Assembly: GCA_003150235.1 (NCBI GenBank)
Contig: QAMW01000001.1
Location: 1-64,000, forward strand
Length of the DNA stretch: 64,000 nucleotides
Source: Bacteroidales bacterium
Lineage (GTDB): Bacteria > Bacteroidota > Bacteroidia > Bacteroidales > Muribaculaceae
Direction of reading: 5' to 3'
Part shown: in pieces, positions 16,628 through 25,775 of the stretch
Position numbering within the stretch: position 1 is the first letter of the stretch
Layout of the letters: every line of letters starts with the position of its first letter
Notes under the pieces: model-generated
Databases searched by the model: none
What the model saw: only the letters and a program-made list of their open reading frames with translations
What the model was told of the DNA's origin: nothing
Position numbers and translations under genes: made by a program

Positions 16628-16716
16628 GGCGTGGGCTGACGACGTTGCTTATCCGTCATGGGAGGCAATGCGAAGGCCTGAGTTGAGGATAAGCAAAGAT
16701 GAGTTTCCCACGTCTT
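16628..16716 (+). ncRNA. Structured 5'-leader RNA, nested stems
   Basis: The element lies in the 500-base gap between 16291 and 16790. An outer stem CGTGGG (16630-16635) pairs with CCCACG (16707-16712). Inside it, TTGCTTATCC (16645-16654) pairs perfectly with GGATAAGCAA (16687-16696). The loop contains GGCAATGCGAAGGCC, which can form a small inner hairpin. A T-rich stretch (TCTTTTGCATTTT) follows the outer stem. The element ends about 75 bases before the start codon. A similar arrangement is at 35254-35339. I recall similar GCGTGGG...GGCAATGCGA...CCCACGC sequences in other Bacteroidetes genomes, but cannot name an RNA family. The rest of the gap holds the promoter and no gene. Confidence 0.6.
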
Positions 16717-16790
16717 TTGCATTTTATAATCAACTGATTTATCTGCGATTCCGGGAGACTGTAGCATTAACACACAATTATTTTTCTGCA

Positions 16791-17855
16791 ATGAAAAAGA
16801 TGATTTTGACTCTTGCGCTGTCGGCTGTGATGCTGTCGGCAGGCGCGCAAATCACCGATCGACGTATGGCTACTCTCGTGGAGACTGACGGTACTCAAGT
16901 GTTTTATGGGGCTAATGCCGCTAAAGAAGCTTATGATGTGGCAAAAGATGGCGCGACAATAATCCTCTCAGAAGGCAAATTTGATGGCATAGACATGAAG
17001 GAAAAAGCCGTCAAGATTTATGGCACGGGAATGGAAAATGATGAAACTGGAGAATCTTTATGTACAGAATTGTCAAGAATAACAATAAATTCAGATAAAT
17101 ATTATGATGATTCCGGTAAAGAATACTGGGCTTATCCCAAAGGTATCCATATTGAGGGTGCTTATGTCACTTGGATGAGCGTAAATTATACAAACGAGGT
17201 TCCTGACCTCAAATTGGAAGATATGACTCTCACAAAATGTAGATTTGGCTCTTTAAACAGTGGTTCATCGGCATCTTGCTCTTTTTATGCTAGTACTAAG
17301 GGCGTTGTTTTTTCGCAATGTGCTATTCTCGGGGGTGGTCTCACATTTAATAAGGTACAAAATGATGCAATTTTAAGGAATTGCTGGATTCAATATGCAG
17401 GTGCAAGCTCAGAAGATCTCAAATCAGCAATAATTATAGATCATTGCATCTTGAATAATACTTCTTACGCTTTGAAAGGGTATTATACCAATAATATTTT
17501 TTTGAATGGATATATCCCTGCCGATGCTGAGGGATATAATAACATAATGGTTAATAAAAATGGGATAGATGGAAATGCTACGGGGAGCGGTAACTGGTGT
17601 GGTATCGAGACCAAGGGTATATTTGCCGAAGAAGGCGAAGATGGCTCTTATGCTCCCGGTAAGAAGTTCACACTCAAATACCCGAAAACTTACATTGGCA
17701 CTGACGGTACGGAAGTCGGTATCAATGGGGGTGTTACTCCGTGGAATCCCATCTCTTCAATCCCCCGCATTGTGTCAAGCAAGATTGACAACCGCGCGGC
17801 AGCCGATGGCAAGATTAATGTAAGCATAAAGGTCGAGGCACAAAACCGCCCGTAA
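16791..17855 (+). CDS. Secreted protein, probable right-handed beta-helix
   Basis: The ATG at 16791 gives 354 residues with a clean signal peptide (MKKMILTLALSAVMLSAGAQ). The open frame extends 41 codons upstream, but that part overlaps the structured leader and is not signal-like. The mature part has repeated short strands (VKIYGTGMEND, LTKCRFGSLNSG, FSQCAILGGGL, LRNCWIQYAG, IDHCILNNTS) spaced like the rungs of a parallel beta-helix, each with a Cys or Asn-rich turn. Such proteins are often polysaccharide-binding or lyase-like, but no catalytic residues are evident. The middle is very AT-rich (30% GC at 17461-17520) against 55% at 17761-17820. The next gene starts 15 bases later and is probably co-transcribed. 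Confidence 0.8.
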   Translation: MKKMILTLALSAVMLSAGAQITDRRMATLVETDGTQVFYGANAAKEAYDVAKDGATIILSEGKFDGIDMKEKAVKIYGTGMENDETGESLCTELSRITINSDKYYDDSGKEYWAYPKGIHIEGAYVTWMSVNYTNEVPDLKLEDMTLTKCRFGSLNSGSSASCSFYASTKGVVFSQCAILGGGLTFNKVQNDAILRNCWIQYAGASSEDLKSAIIIDHCILNNTSYALKGYYTNNIFLNGYIPADAEGYNNIMVNKNGIDGNATGSGNWCGIETKGIFAEEGEDGSYAPGKKFTLKYPKTYIGTDGTEVGINGGVTPWNPISSIPRIVSSKIDNRAAADGKINVSIKVEAQNRP

Positions 17856-17870
17856 TAATACCCGGTAAAT

Positions 17871-19172
17871 ATGAGACATATAATAACAGCACTCGCGATG
17901 TCGCTGTCGGGTGTGATGACGGCGACAGCCGATGATGTCACCATTGCGCGGTGTGAGTATTGGCTCGACCACGATTTTGCAAGCCGCGCCGAGCTGCCCG
18001 TGTCACCCGACGGCGTGTTTGAACATAGCTTTGATGTGTCGGAACAGACTCCGGGGCTTCACGCAATAGCACTGCGCTTCTGTGACTCACGCGGATTATG
18101 GTCAATGCCGGTGTTGCGCCATTATGTCAAGGTGGCGCAGGAACCGGTGTGGGAATCACATCTTGAAAAACTTTACTACTGGCTGGATTATGACAAGGAT
18201 AATGCCGTGGAGACCTCATGTGCCGATGTGGTGGTGGAGATGCAGCTTGACGTGACTGCGCTTACTCCGGGGCTGCATACATTCTCCTACATGTTTTCGG
18301 AGAACAACGGACTGTATTCCTCGCCGGTGACTCGTTTCTTTATCGTGCCTCTTGATGCCCCTGAGGGATTCGGACTTATTTCAGGCTATGAATATTGGTT
18401 TAATCACGGAAAACGGCATTTTGTAGAAGTGAGTCCGGCCGAGACTCTTGAACTGATAGATGTGACGGTAGATGTGGTTGGCGCACAGCCGATGTCGATT
18501 CCTGAGAATTATATTTTTAATGTGGCTGATTTGACCGTGGTCTGTCCGCAATCTGACTTGTTTTTAGGCATTCAAGCGGTAGGGCAGAATGGCGGTAGAA
18601 GCGAGGCTGTAGTTTCCGATACAGCCAAAGTGGACTTGACTGTCGTCCCGGATTTTCAAGATTTGACCTTGAAATCGCCTGTCGAATTGCAATCTCCTTG
18701 TGGAGGGATGATTGCCGGTCTTAAAATGCCGGTTGATGTTCAGTATCCAATAATTTCAGTGAGCGGGAGCGATGTCAAAGTCGATTTTTATGATGCCGCC
18801 GGAGTGAAATTACAACCTGCAACTGCACTGACGGATGAATCATGGCGATATACATTTGGTGACGGACCGGTCGACGTGGCTTACATATTGCTCCATTCTG
18901 CAGGGAAGGATATGTCGCTGACCACTGTGTCGCTTGACGTTCTGCCAAGTGGAATTGACGGTGTAGCTGATGTCACTACAAGCATCTCATCGGTGGATGG
19001 CGGTCTAATGGTAAGAACCGGCGAAAATCTCTCTGTGGCGGTCTATGCGATGACGGGTGTTAAACTAATTGATCGTAAACTCGTTATCGGTGACAATATG
19101 ATTAACTTGACTCCCGGTTGCTATGTCGTGACGGTTTCCGATGGCACGACAGCCCGCGTTGTGGTCAGGTAA
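17871..19172 (+). CDS. Secreted protein with EYWLD-type repeats and T9SS-like C-terminal domain
   Basis: I do not recognise the family. The 433-residue protein has a signal peptide (about 1-21, MRHIITALAMSLSGVMTATA) and three internal repeats each opening with a Tyr-Trp motif: CEYWLDHDFAS, LYYWLDYDKDN and YEYWFNHGKRH. The first two repeats continue with a PGLHAIALRF / PGLHTFSYMF strand about 30-40 residues on. The last 75 residues (VAVYAMTGVKLIDRK, then LTPGCYVVTVSDGTTARVVV) look like a type A C-terminal sorting domain of the type IX secretion system. It is coupled to the beta-helix gene by a 15-base gap, so the two may be a secreted pair. A terminator follows at 19204. Confidence 0.8.
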   Translation: MRHIITALAMSLSGVMTATADDVTIARCEYWLDHDFASRAELPVSPDGVFEHSFDVSEQTPGLHAIALRFCDSRGLWSMPVLRHYVKVAQEPVWESHLEKLYYWLDYDKDNAVETSCADVVVEMQLDVTALTPGLHTFSYMFSENNGLYSSPVTRFFIVPLDAPEGFGLISGYEYWFNHGKRHFVEVSPAETLELIDVTVDVVGAQPMSIPENYIFNVADLTVVCPQSDLFLGIQAVGQNGGRSEAVVSDTAKVDLTVVPDFQDLTLKSPVELQSPCGGMIAGLKMPVDVQYPIISVSGSDVKVDFYDAAGVKLQPATALTDESWRYTFGDGPVDVAYILLHSAGKDMSLTTVSLDVLPSGIDGVADVTTSISSVDGGLMVRTGENLSVAVYAMTGVKLIDRKLVIGDNMINLTPGCYVVTVSDGTTARVVVR

Positions 19173-19203
19173 ACATTCTAATACGTTGAAAATACCTCTT
19201 TGT

Positions 19204-19237
19204 GAGGGTGCGTCAAAATTTCGATGCACCCTCTTTT
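19204..19237 (+). terminator. Rho-independent terminator after the secreted pair
   Basis: GAGGGTGCGTC pairs with GATGCACCCTC (one G-T pair) and is followed by TTTT. It ends the transcript of the beta-helix and EYWLD-repeat genes. Confidence 0.75.
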
Positions 19238-19350
19238 CATTGTAGGGTTGCGTCTAAACAGTCGGACATGAGTCGCTGTTGAAGAAAAAAGTCGAGAGGT
19301 AATGAATTTTGTCAGAAAAAATGTTATAAATTTGTATTCTAATCGAAAAC

Positions 19351-20142
19351 ATGTATATTTTGTCAAAAAGAAAACCATATAGACTGGGTGTGGCATTGAG
19401 TGGCGGCGGGGCGCGAGGCTTCGCTCATGTCGGAGCACTCTATGCCATGGAAGAACTTGGCGTTAAGCCCGATATAATCGCGGGAGTAAGTGCAGGGTCG
19501 ATTGCGGCGTCGCTTTACTGCTCGGGGCTTTCCCCTTTGGAGATAATGAAGCTGTTTTTTACTCAGAAGTTTTCTGATTTTGCCGAAATAAGTGTGCCTA
19601 AAGACGGTTTTTTCAAGATGAACGGCTTCAAGGCGTTTCTCAAGAAAAATCTAAAGGTTGAGATGATGGAAGATTGCCCCATACCGCTCGTCATCTGTGC
19701 CACCGACCTTGACAACTGTACACCCGTGCAATGGCGTGAAGGGCCGATTACGGAAAAGGTGATGGCGTCATGTGCGATGCCTATTATCTTCAAGCCCGTC
19801 AAAATCGACGGCAGGCACTATGTTGACGGAGGAGTGCTACACAATCTGCCTTCATGGGCACTCAGGGATGAATGTGATTATTTAATAGGAGTGAATGTAA
19901 GCCCGGTGTCGAAGCAGAAGACTTACAGCGGCACGATTATTGATGTCGCGTTACGCACCTATCATCTGATGGCGCGTACCAATGCCGTGGGTGACATGAA
20001 CATGTGTGACCTCGTGGTGTCGACCGATTCGATTGCCGACTTGCGTGTGTTTAACATGAAAGAGAAAGAGCGCATGTTCAAGAGCGGCTATAAATGTGCG
20101 AAAGAAGCTTTGCTCAATTCCGGGATAGTGAAAAATAAGTGA
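19351..20142 (+). CDS. Patatin-like phospholipase
   Basis: The 263-residue protein has the patatin oxyanion motif LSGGGARGFAHVGAL (about 16-30), the nucleophile elbow GVSAGS with Ser48, and the Asp of the dyad in VDGGVLHN (Asp159). Such enzymes are serine lipid acyl hydrolases. There is no convincing signal peptide (MYILSKRKPYRLGVAL), so a cytoplasmic or inner-membrane-associated role is likely, as in the bacterial RssA-type family. A TAAATTTG box at 19327-19334 lies just upstream, and the GH13 gene follows after 13 bases. Confidence 0.92.
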   Translation: MYILSKRKPYRLGVALSGGGARGFAHVGALYAMEELGVKPDIIAGVSAGSIAASLYCSGLSPLEIMKLFFTQKFSDFAEISVPKDGFFKMNGFKAFLKKNLKVEMMEDCPIPLVICATDLDNCTPVQWREGPITEKVMASCAMPIIFKPVKIDGRHYVDGGVLHNLPSWALRDECDYLIGVNVSPVSKQKTYSGTIIDVALRTYHLMARTNAVGDMNMCDLVVSTDSIADLRVFNMKEKERMFKSGYKCAKEALLNSGIVKNK

Positions 20143-20155
20143 ATCTAAAATTGAC

Positions 20156-21907
20156 ATGATGAACAACGAAAAGACTGTAATCTACCAGATGTTGCCGCGA
20201 TTGTTCGCCAACATGAACGAGCACTGTGTGCCTAACGGCACCATCGAGCAAAATGGCTCGGGTAAGATGAACGATATAACCTCGACCGTGTTGAGGAAAA
20301 TAAAAGATCTCGGTGTGACCCATGTATGGTACACCGGTATAATCGAACATTCCAATCAGACTGATTATTCGCGTTACGGGATACGCCGCGACAATCCATA
20401 TGTTGTAAAAGGAAAGGCAGGCTCGCCCTATGCTATAAAGGATTATTATGATGTCGACCCGGATATAGCTGTAAACGTGAATGACCGCATAGATGAGTTT
20501 GAGGCGCTTGTCGACCGTACCCACGACAACGGGCTCGGTGTCATAATAGATTTTGTGCCCAACCACGTTTCACGTCAGTATCTTTCCGATGCCAAGCCAC
20601 GCGGGGTAGAAGATTTCGGTGTCGGTGACGACCGCAACCGCTTTTTTGAACGCAACAACAATTTCTACTATATACCTCACCAGCTTTTCGCTCCGGCGAT
20701 TGATCTTGGCGACGGAAAGGATGCCTACGTGGAATTTCCAGCAAAAGCGTCGGGTAATGACTGCTTCACGGCTTTCCCCACTAAAAACGATTGGTATGAG
20801 ACAATCAAGCTCAATTACGGTATAGATTACGGTGACGGATCGCATCATTTCTATCCGATACCGCGCACATGGTTTCAGATGCTTGACATACTGCTTTATT
20901 GGGCGGAAAAGGGTGTCGACGGTTTCCGCTGCGATATGGCACACATGGTGCCAATCGAATTCTGGCAGTGGGCGGTGCCGAATGTAAAAGAACGTCATCC
21001 CCACATCATCTTTATCGCCGAGATTTACGATGTGGCTCTATATCGTGACTTTATAAAATATGGCAACTTTGATTATCTGTATGACAAGGTTAATCTTTAC
21101 GACACGCTGCGCGGCATTCAATGTCATAATGTGTCGGCGGCACAGCTGACGCATTGCTGGCAGACAGTCGACGGCATTGGTGCTAATATGCTCAATTTCC
21201 TTGAAAATCATGATGAGCAGCGGTTTGGCTCCAAATTTTATGCCGGTGATCCGTCGCTTGTGATTCCATCGCTTGTGATAAGCGCGTTTTTCAGCACCGG
21301 ACCGATGATGATTTATGCAGGACAGGAACTTGGCGAGCAGGCTGTCGATGCCGAGGGCTTCAGCGGCTATGACGGCAGGACCACCATTTTTGACTATTGG
21401 AGCATCCCGACTGTGCGCCGCTGGCTCAACGGCGGCAAATGCAACGATGACCTCCTCACCGGCAATGAACGCTGGCTGCGCGACAAGTACCGTACGATAC
21501 TGCGCATGTGTAATTCCGAGAAAGCCATATCGTCGGGCAGGTTCTTCGACCTGATGTATGTCAACTACGATAATCCGACTTTGAATCCTCACCGGCAGTA
21601 TGTGTTCTTGCGAAGCTATGCCGACGAGACTCTTGTGATTGCTGTAAATTTCAGCAACGAGCCGTGTAATCTGAAAATAAATATCCCGGGACATGCGTTT
21701 GACGTTCTCAGCCTTCCGAAAGGTGACTGCGTGGCTACCGAGCTGCTTTCCAAGGATATGATGAGGAAAACATTGTCGCCCGATGCCCCGTTTGTCACCG
21801 AAGTAGGTCCGAATGATGCAGTCGTGTGGAAGATAAAGCATAAAAATGTATTGTCGCAAGATAAAAAATCTACTGCCGATAGGCGAAATAATATCAAAAA
21901 GCGATAA
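20156..21907 (+). CDS. Cytoplasmic alpha-amylase family (GH13) glycosidase
   Basis: The 583-residue protein has the GH13 conserved regions: DFVPNH (132-137), the nucleophile in GFRCDMAH (Asp260), the acid/base in FIAEIYD (Glu289) and the stabiliser in NFLENHDEQR (Asp353). There is no signal peptide, so it likely acts on glycogen or imported maltooligosaccharides in the cytoplasm. The C-terminal beta domain (about 490-565) is present. An M or M-M start at 20156/20159 is used after a short gap behind the patatin gene, and prs follows 38 bases later. Confidence 0.92.
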   Translation: MMNNEKTVIYQMLPRLFANMNEHCVPNGTIEQNGSGKMNDITSTVLRKIKDLGVTHVWYTGIIEHSNQTDYSRYGIRRDNPYVVKGKAGSPYAIKDYYDVDPDIAVNVNDRIDEFEALVDRTHDNGLGVIIDFVPNHVSRQYLSDAKPRGVEDFGVGDDRNRFFERNNNFYYIPHQLFAPAIDLGDGKDAYVEFPAKASGNDCFTAFPTKNDWYETIKLNYGIDYGDGSHHFYPIPRTWFQMLDILLYWAEKGVDGFRCDMAHMVPIEFWQWAVPNVKERHPHIIFIAEIYDVALYRDFIKYGNFDYLYDKVNLYDTLRGIQCHNVSAAQLTHCWQTVDGIGANMLNFLENHDEQRFGSKFYAGDPSLVIPSLVISAFFSTGPMMIYAGQELGEQAVDAEGFSGYDGRTTIFDYWSIPTVRRWLNGGKCNDDLLTGNERWLRDKYRTILRMCNSEKAISSGRFFDLMYVNYDNPTLNPHRQYVFLRSYADETLVIAVNFSNEPCNLKINIPGHAFDVLSLPKGDCVATELLSKDMMRKTLSPDAPFVTEVGPNDAVVWKIKHKNVLSQDKKSTADRRNNIKKR

Positions 21908-21945
21908 CTTTGCACAAAAATTCAAAAACTAAAATTTCTTGCTTA

Positions 21946-22878
21946 ATGTTACCTCCATTTAAGGTCTTTGCCGGAACAAAGTCGCAATATATGGCAGAAG
22001 AGATTTGTAAGGATCTCGGTGTCGAGCTTGGCAAAATGAATATCCAGCATTTTGCCGACGGTGAGTTTGAAGTGTCATTCGAGGAGTCGATTCGTGGTTG
22101 CGAAGTGTACCTGGTTCAGTCCACATTTCCCAACAGCGACAATCTCATGGAGCTTCTGCTCATGATTGATGCCGCAAAGCGCGCGTCGGCAGCATCGATT
22201 ATCGCGGTTATGCCATATTTCGGTTGGGCGCGTCAGGACCGTAAGGATAAGCCGCGTGTGTCTATTGCCGCAAAGCTTGTCGCCGATCTGTTAAGTGCTG
22301 CAGGCGTTGACCGAGTGATAGCCATGGATCTCCATGCCGATCAGATCCAGGGATTTTTCAATGTTCCCGTCGACCATCTCTATGCGTCGTCCGTGTTCAT
22401 TCCCTATATCGAGTCGCTTCATCTGGAAAACATGGTGATAGCTACTCCCGATGTCGGTGGAGCAAAACGCGCCAACAACTATGCGAAGTATTTTGATGTA
22501 CCTTTGGTGCTCTGCCACAAGCAAAGAGCCAAGGCTAACGTGGTTGCCTCAATGACCGTCATCGGCGATGTAAAGGATAAGAATGTGATACTTATCGATG
22601 ATATGGTCGACACAGCCGGAACCATAACAAAGGCTGCCGACCTTATGATGGAAAAGGGCGCGAAGAGCGTTAGAGCGCTTTGTACCCATGCGATTATGAG
22701 TGATCCCGCAAGCGACCGTGTCAATGAGAGCGGTATGGTGGAGATTATGTTTACCAACAGTATTCCTTACAAGGGCAACTGCAAGAAATGTACGATACTT
22801 TCGGTTGCACGTCTGTTTGCCGACACCATCCGCCGTGTTCACGAAAATCAGTCGATATCTTCACAGTATCTTATCTGA
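21946..22878 (+). CDS. prs: Ribose-phosphate pyrophosphokinase
   Basis: The 310-residue enzyme makes PRPP from ribose 5-phosphate and ATP for nucleotide, histidine and tryptophan synthesis. The ATG at 21946 (MLPPFKVFAGTKSQYMAEEI) fits the family start; a TTG 12 codons upstream would add a non-conserved tail. Visible motifs are the catalytic flexible loop (GWARQDRKDKPRVSIAAK), the Mg/ATP site (MDLHADQIQGFF) and the PRPP-binding loop (VILIDDMVDTAGTITKA). A terminator follows at 22908-22950. Confidence 0.96.
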   Translation: MLPPFKVFAGTKSQYMAEEICKDLGVELGKMNIQHFADGEFEVSFEESIRGCEVYLVQSTFPNSDNLMELLLMIDAAKRASAASIIAVMPYFGWARQDRKDKPRVSIAAKLVADLLSAAGVDRVIAMDLHADQIQGFFNVPVDHLYASSVFIPYIESLHLENMVIATPDVGGAKRANNYAKYFDVPLVLCHKQRAKANVVASMTVIGDVKDKNVILIDDMVDTAGTITKAADLMMEKGAKSVRALCTHAIMSDPASDRVNESGMVEIMFTNSIPYKGNCKKCTILSVARLFADTIRRVHENQSISSQYLI

Positions 22879-22907
22879 TAGAATCATTCTTCAATAAATC
22901 ATATTCG

Positions 22908-22950
22908 GGCGTTCCGTCATTGTATAATGTACGGGACGCCTGTTTGTTTT
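22908..22950 (+). terminator. Rho-independent terminator of prs
   Basis: GGCGTTCCGT (22908-22917) pairs with ACGGGACGCC (22931-22940) with one wobble and is followed by TGTTTGTTTT. Confidence 0.75.
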
Positions 22951-23056
22951 AACTTATTTCACATATTTATTGTCAAATTCACTTAATAATCGGAGGTGTA
23001 ATATTAAATAGATTTAAGTCGGGCATTTTTGTGATACAACGATTAAAATAATGCGT

Positions 23057-23064
23057 TATTTTTG
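23057..23064 (+). promoter_or_regulatory. -7 box (TATTTTTG) of the HtrA/DegP gene
   Basis: TATTTTTG fits TAnnTTTG and lies about 75 bases before the ATG at 23140. No well-placed TTG is seen upstream; the nearest is 25 bases away, so the -33 region is weak. Confidence 0.5.
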
Positions 23065-23139
23065 CGTCAAAGAGTAAAGCGTTAAAATTTAACAGTGGAA
23101 ATTTTAAAATTTAACAATTAAGTTACCAATCTTCATATT

Positions 23140-24669
23140 ATGAATTTGTATAGCAAAATCGCATTAATGGCTTGTGGAGTGGCTATGGTAAGCTCCGCAG
23201 TGACAGTGGTAGCGGTCAATACATTGACCGAAAAGCAGGATTCATCTGTGTTTGCCATGACTAATGACAGCGCCTCCGCAGGCGCGGTCTATACGGTGGC
23301 GCATGGTGTGACTCCACCCACCGACTTCACCCACGCGGCTGAAAGCACCATCAACGGTGTGGTCAGCATAAAGAGCTACGCTACTCCGCGCGGCTATGGC
23401 AACGGCTATCAGTCGACGCCTTTCGACATGTTTGATTTCTTCTTCGGCTCGCCCGGTGGAGGCAACCGCCGTCAGCAGCAGCCCCAGCAGCGCGAAAAGT
23501 CGGAGCAGCAGCTCGGACTTGGTTCAGGCGTGATAATAAGCAAGGATGGCTACATCGTCACCAACAATCACGTGATTGACGGTGCCGAGCGTCTTGAAAT
23601 CACCCTGAATGACAACCGTACCTTCAATGCCAAGGTTATCGGTACCGACCCGACGACAGATGTGGCATTGATAAAGATAGAGGCTGATGACCTTCCCGTA
23701 ATACCGATAGGCGATAGCGATGCCCTTAAGGTGGGCGAGTGGGTGCTTGCTGTTGGTAATCCATTCGGGTTTACCTCGACTGTAACCACCGGTATTGTCA
23801 GCGCGAAGGCACGAAGCATCTCAAGCGCTACAAACGGAAGGGCGATGGGAATTGAGAGCTACATCCAGACCGATGCCGCCGTTAACCCCGGCAACTCCGG
23901 TGGCGCACTCGTGAATATAAACGGGGAGTTGATAGGTATAAACACCGCGATATACTCGCAGACCGGAAACTATGCCGGCTATTCGTTTGCCATCCCTACC
24001 TCCATTGTCACCAAGGTAGTGACGGATATCAAGCAGTATGGTGCCGTTCAGAGGGCAGTGCTCGGTGTGATGTTCCGTGAGCTTAATCCGCAGCTTATAA
24101 AAGAGAAAGGCATCACTGCCGTGAACGACGGTATTCTTGTGATGGAGCTTGTGGAGCGTGGCGCCGCCATGGAGGCAGGTATTGAAGTTGATGACGTGAT
24201 TGTCGCTATCGGTGATACTCCGGTTCACAATTCCGCCCAGCTGCAGGAGGCTATCAACAAGTATCGCCCGGGCGACAAAATCAAGGTGAAATATATCCGC
24301 GACAACAAAGAGCGTGTAGCCGATGTGACTCTGCGTAACAGTCAGGGCGACACAAAGGTGACGAAGGCTAAGGATGTCACTTCGCTCGGATGCGCGTTCA
24401 AGCCGCTTTCCAAGGAGCAGCTTAAGGAACACCAGCTTACATCGGGTGTACAGGTGACCGGACTGCGCGACGGCAAGTTTAAGGAAGCCGGTGTAAAAGA
24501 TGGATTCATTATCCTCGATATCAACAATGCCCGCGTGAAGAGTCAGGAAGATGTCGAAAAGATATATGAGGCAATCATGAAGAGCAATGACAGCGACAAG
24601 GTGATGTTTATCACCGGTATCTACCCGACAGGGCGTAAGGTATATTATGCTGTCGACCTTGCCGACTGA
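23140..24669 (+). CDS. degP: Do-like serine protease (DegP/HtrA family)
   Basis: The 509-residue protein has a signal or anchor segment (about 8-28), then a Gln-rich linker (about 110-124), and a trypsin-like protease domain with the full triad: His144 in NNHVID, Asp174 in TDVALIKI, Ser253 in NPGNSGGAL. Two PDZ domains follow (about 300-400, with AGIEVDDVIVAIGD, and about 415-505, with AGVKDGFIILDINN). It is a periplasmic quality-control protease/chaperone. It forms a single-gene unit with its own promoter and terminator. The last hydrophobic stretch is part of PDZ2, not an anchor. Confidence 0.95.
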   Translation: MNLYSKIALMACGVAMVSSAVTVVAVNTLTEKQDSSVFAMTNDSASAGAVYTVAHGVTPPTDFTHAAESTINGVVSIKSYATPRGYGNGYQSTPFDMFDFFFGSPGGGNRRQQQPQQREKSEQQLGLGSGVIISKDGYIVTNNHVIDGAERLEITLNDNRTFNAKVIGTDPTTDVALIKIEADDLPVIPIGDSDALKVGEWVLAVGNPFGFTSTVTTGIVSAKARSISSATNGRAMGIESYIQTDAAVNPGNSGGALVNINGELIGINTAIYSQTGNYAGYSFAIPTSIVTKVVTDIKQYGAVQRAVLGVMFRELNPQLIKEKGITAVNDGILVMELVERGAAMEAGIEVDDVIVAIGDTPVHNSAQLQEAINKYRPGDKIKVKYIRDNKERVADVTLRNSQGDTKVTKAKDVTSLGCAFKPLSKEQLKEHQLTSGVQVTGLRDGKFKEAGVKDGFIILDINNARVKSQEDVEKIYEAIMKSNDSDKVMFITGIYPTGRKVYYAVDLAD

Positions 24670-24695
24670 TAGAACTGAATTTTATACGTGATATT

Positions 24696-24733
24696 GACGG
24701 GCGCCCTGCATTGCCGGGGTGTCCGTCATGTTT
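24696..24733 (+). terminator. Terminator after degP
   Basis: A 12-base stem with three G-T pairs (GACGGGCGCCCT with GGGGTGTCCGTC) closes an 8-base loop, followed by ATGTTTAAT. Of moderate strength because the T run is short. Confidence 0.55.
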
Positions 24734-24858
24734 AATGGAATATATTTAATCTTGAAAAAGTATAATATAACAATTATTCCGCCCGTTAATACGTTGTTAT
24801 ATCATAATATCGTATAAAAAACATACCGTCAGAGATGCATTGTTTGAATAAAATTTTG

Positions 24859-24866
24859 TATCTTTG
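24859..24866 (+). promoter_or_regulatory. -7 box (TATCTTTG) of rpoD
   Basis: TATCTTTG fits the consensus and lies 27 bases before the ATG at 24894. A TTG about 16 bases upstream is a weak -33 candidate. Confidence 0.6.
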
Positions 24867-24893
24867 TATGTTTAAAATCTTGTGTAATAACAG

Positions 24894-25751
24894 ATGAGAC
24901 AATTAAAAATTACTAAGTCAATCACCAATCGAGAGAGTGCGTCGCTCGATAAATATCTGCAAGAGATTGGTCGTGAGGATCTTATCACTGTAGAAGAGGA
25001 GGTGGAGCTTGCCCAGCGTATAAGGCAGGGTGATCAGGTCGCCCTTGAAAAGCTGACCCGCGCTAATTTGCGTTTTGTTGTTTCGGTTGCAAAGCAGTAT
25101 CAGAATCAGGGTCTCTCCCTGCCTGACCTGATTAATGAAGGTAACCTTGGACTTATCAAGGCAGCGCAGAAGTTTGACGAGACCCGAGGCTTCAAGTTCA
25201 TTTCCTACGCCGTGTGGTGGATTCGCCAGTCAATCCTTCAGGCACTTGCCGAGCAGTCACGTATTGTGCGTCTTCCGTTGAATCAGGTGGGTTCACTCAA
25301 TAAGATAGGCAAGGCTCTGTCTAAGTTTGAGCAGGAAAACGAGCGTCGCCCGTCGGCTGAAGAGCTCGCCGATGCGCTTGACGTGCCGGTTGAGAAGATT
25401 GCCGATACCCTTAAGGTACAGGGCCGTCACATTTCGGTTGATGCCCCGTTTGTAGAGGGTGAGGATAACAGTCTGCTTGACGTGCTTACCAACGATGACT
25501 CTCCGATGGCTGATGCCACTCTTACCCAGGAGTCGCTCTCTAAAGAAGTTGAACGTGCGCTTCGCCAGCTCCATGAGCGCGAGCGCGAGATTTTAAAGAT
25601 GTTCTTCGGCATAGGTTGCCAGGAGATGACCCTGGAAGAGATCGGTGCAAAATTTGACTTGACCCGCGAGCGCGTACGCCAGATTAAGGAAAAGGCTATA
25701 CGTCGGCTTAAAGGACAAAAGAGCAAGTTGCTCAAGACATATCTGGGTTGA
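24894..25751 (+). CDS. rpoD: Primary RNA polymerase sigma factor (sigma-70)
   Basis: The 285-residue protein lacks the long region 1.1 of E. coli RpoD and begins almost at region 1.2 (DKYLQEIGREDLITVEEEVE), which is typical for Bacteroidetes. Region 2 (LTRANLRFVVSVAKQYQNQG, then FDETRGFKFISYAVWWIRQS), region 3 (LPLNQVGSLNKIGKALSKFE) and region 4 with the HTH (LEEIGAKFDLTRERVRQIKE) are all present. It recognises the TTG/TAnnTTTG promoters seen across this window. It is monocistronic with a strong terminator behind it. Confidence 0.96.
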   Translation: MRQLKITKSITNRESASLDKYLQEIGREDLITVEEEVELAQRIRQGDQVALEKLTRANLRFVVSVAKQYQNQGLSLPDLINEGNLGLIKAAQKFDETRGFKFISYAVWWIRQSILQALAEQSRIVRLPLNQVGSLNKIGKALSKFEQENERRPSAEELADALDVPVEKIADTLKVQGRHISVDAPFVEGEDNSLLDVLTNDDSPMADATLTQESLSKEVERALRQLHEREREILKMFFGIGCQEMTLEEIGAKFDLTRERVRQIKEKAIRRLKGQKSKLLKTYLG

Positions 25752-25775
25752 CGCGATATTCGCCCGGTTTTTCTA

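Noticed and set aside
16668..16790. Upstream 41-codon extension of the beta-helix frame
   Set aside because: It overlaps the structured RNA and lacks signal features, whereas the ATG at 16791 opens with a clean signal peptide.
16600..16791. A 63-codon minus-strand frame across the structured leader
   Set aside because: It is fully explained by the inverted stems of the RNA element. Short proteins from this motif look like frequent false calls. No start or ribosome site supports it.
24696..24733. Copy of the leader RNA motif (GCATTGCC) behind degP
   Set aside because: Only the short word is shared and no nested stems exist. It is better explained as a terminator.
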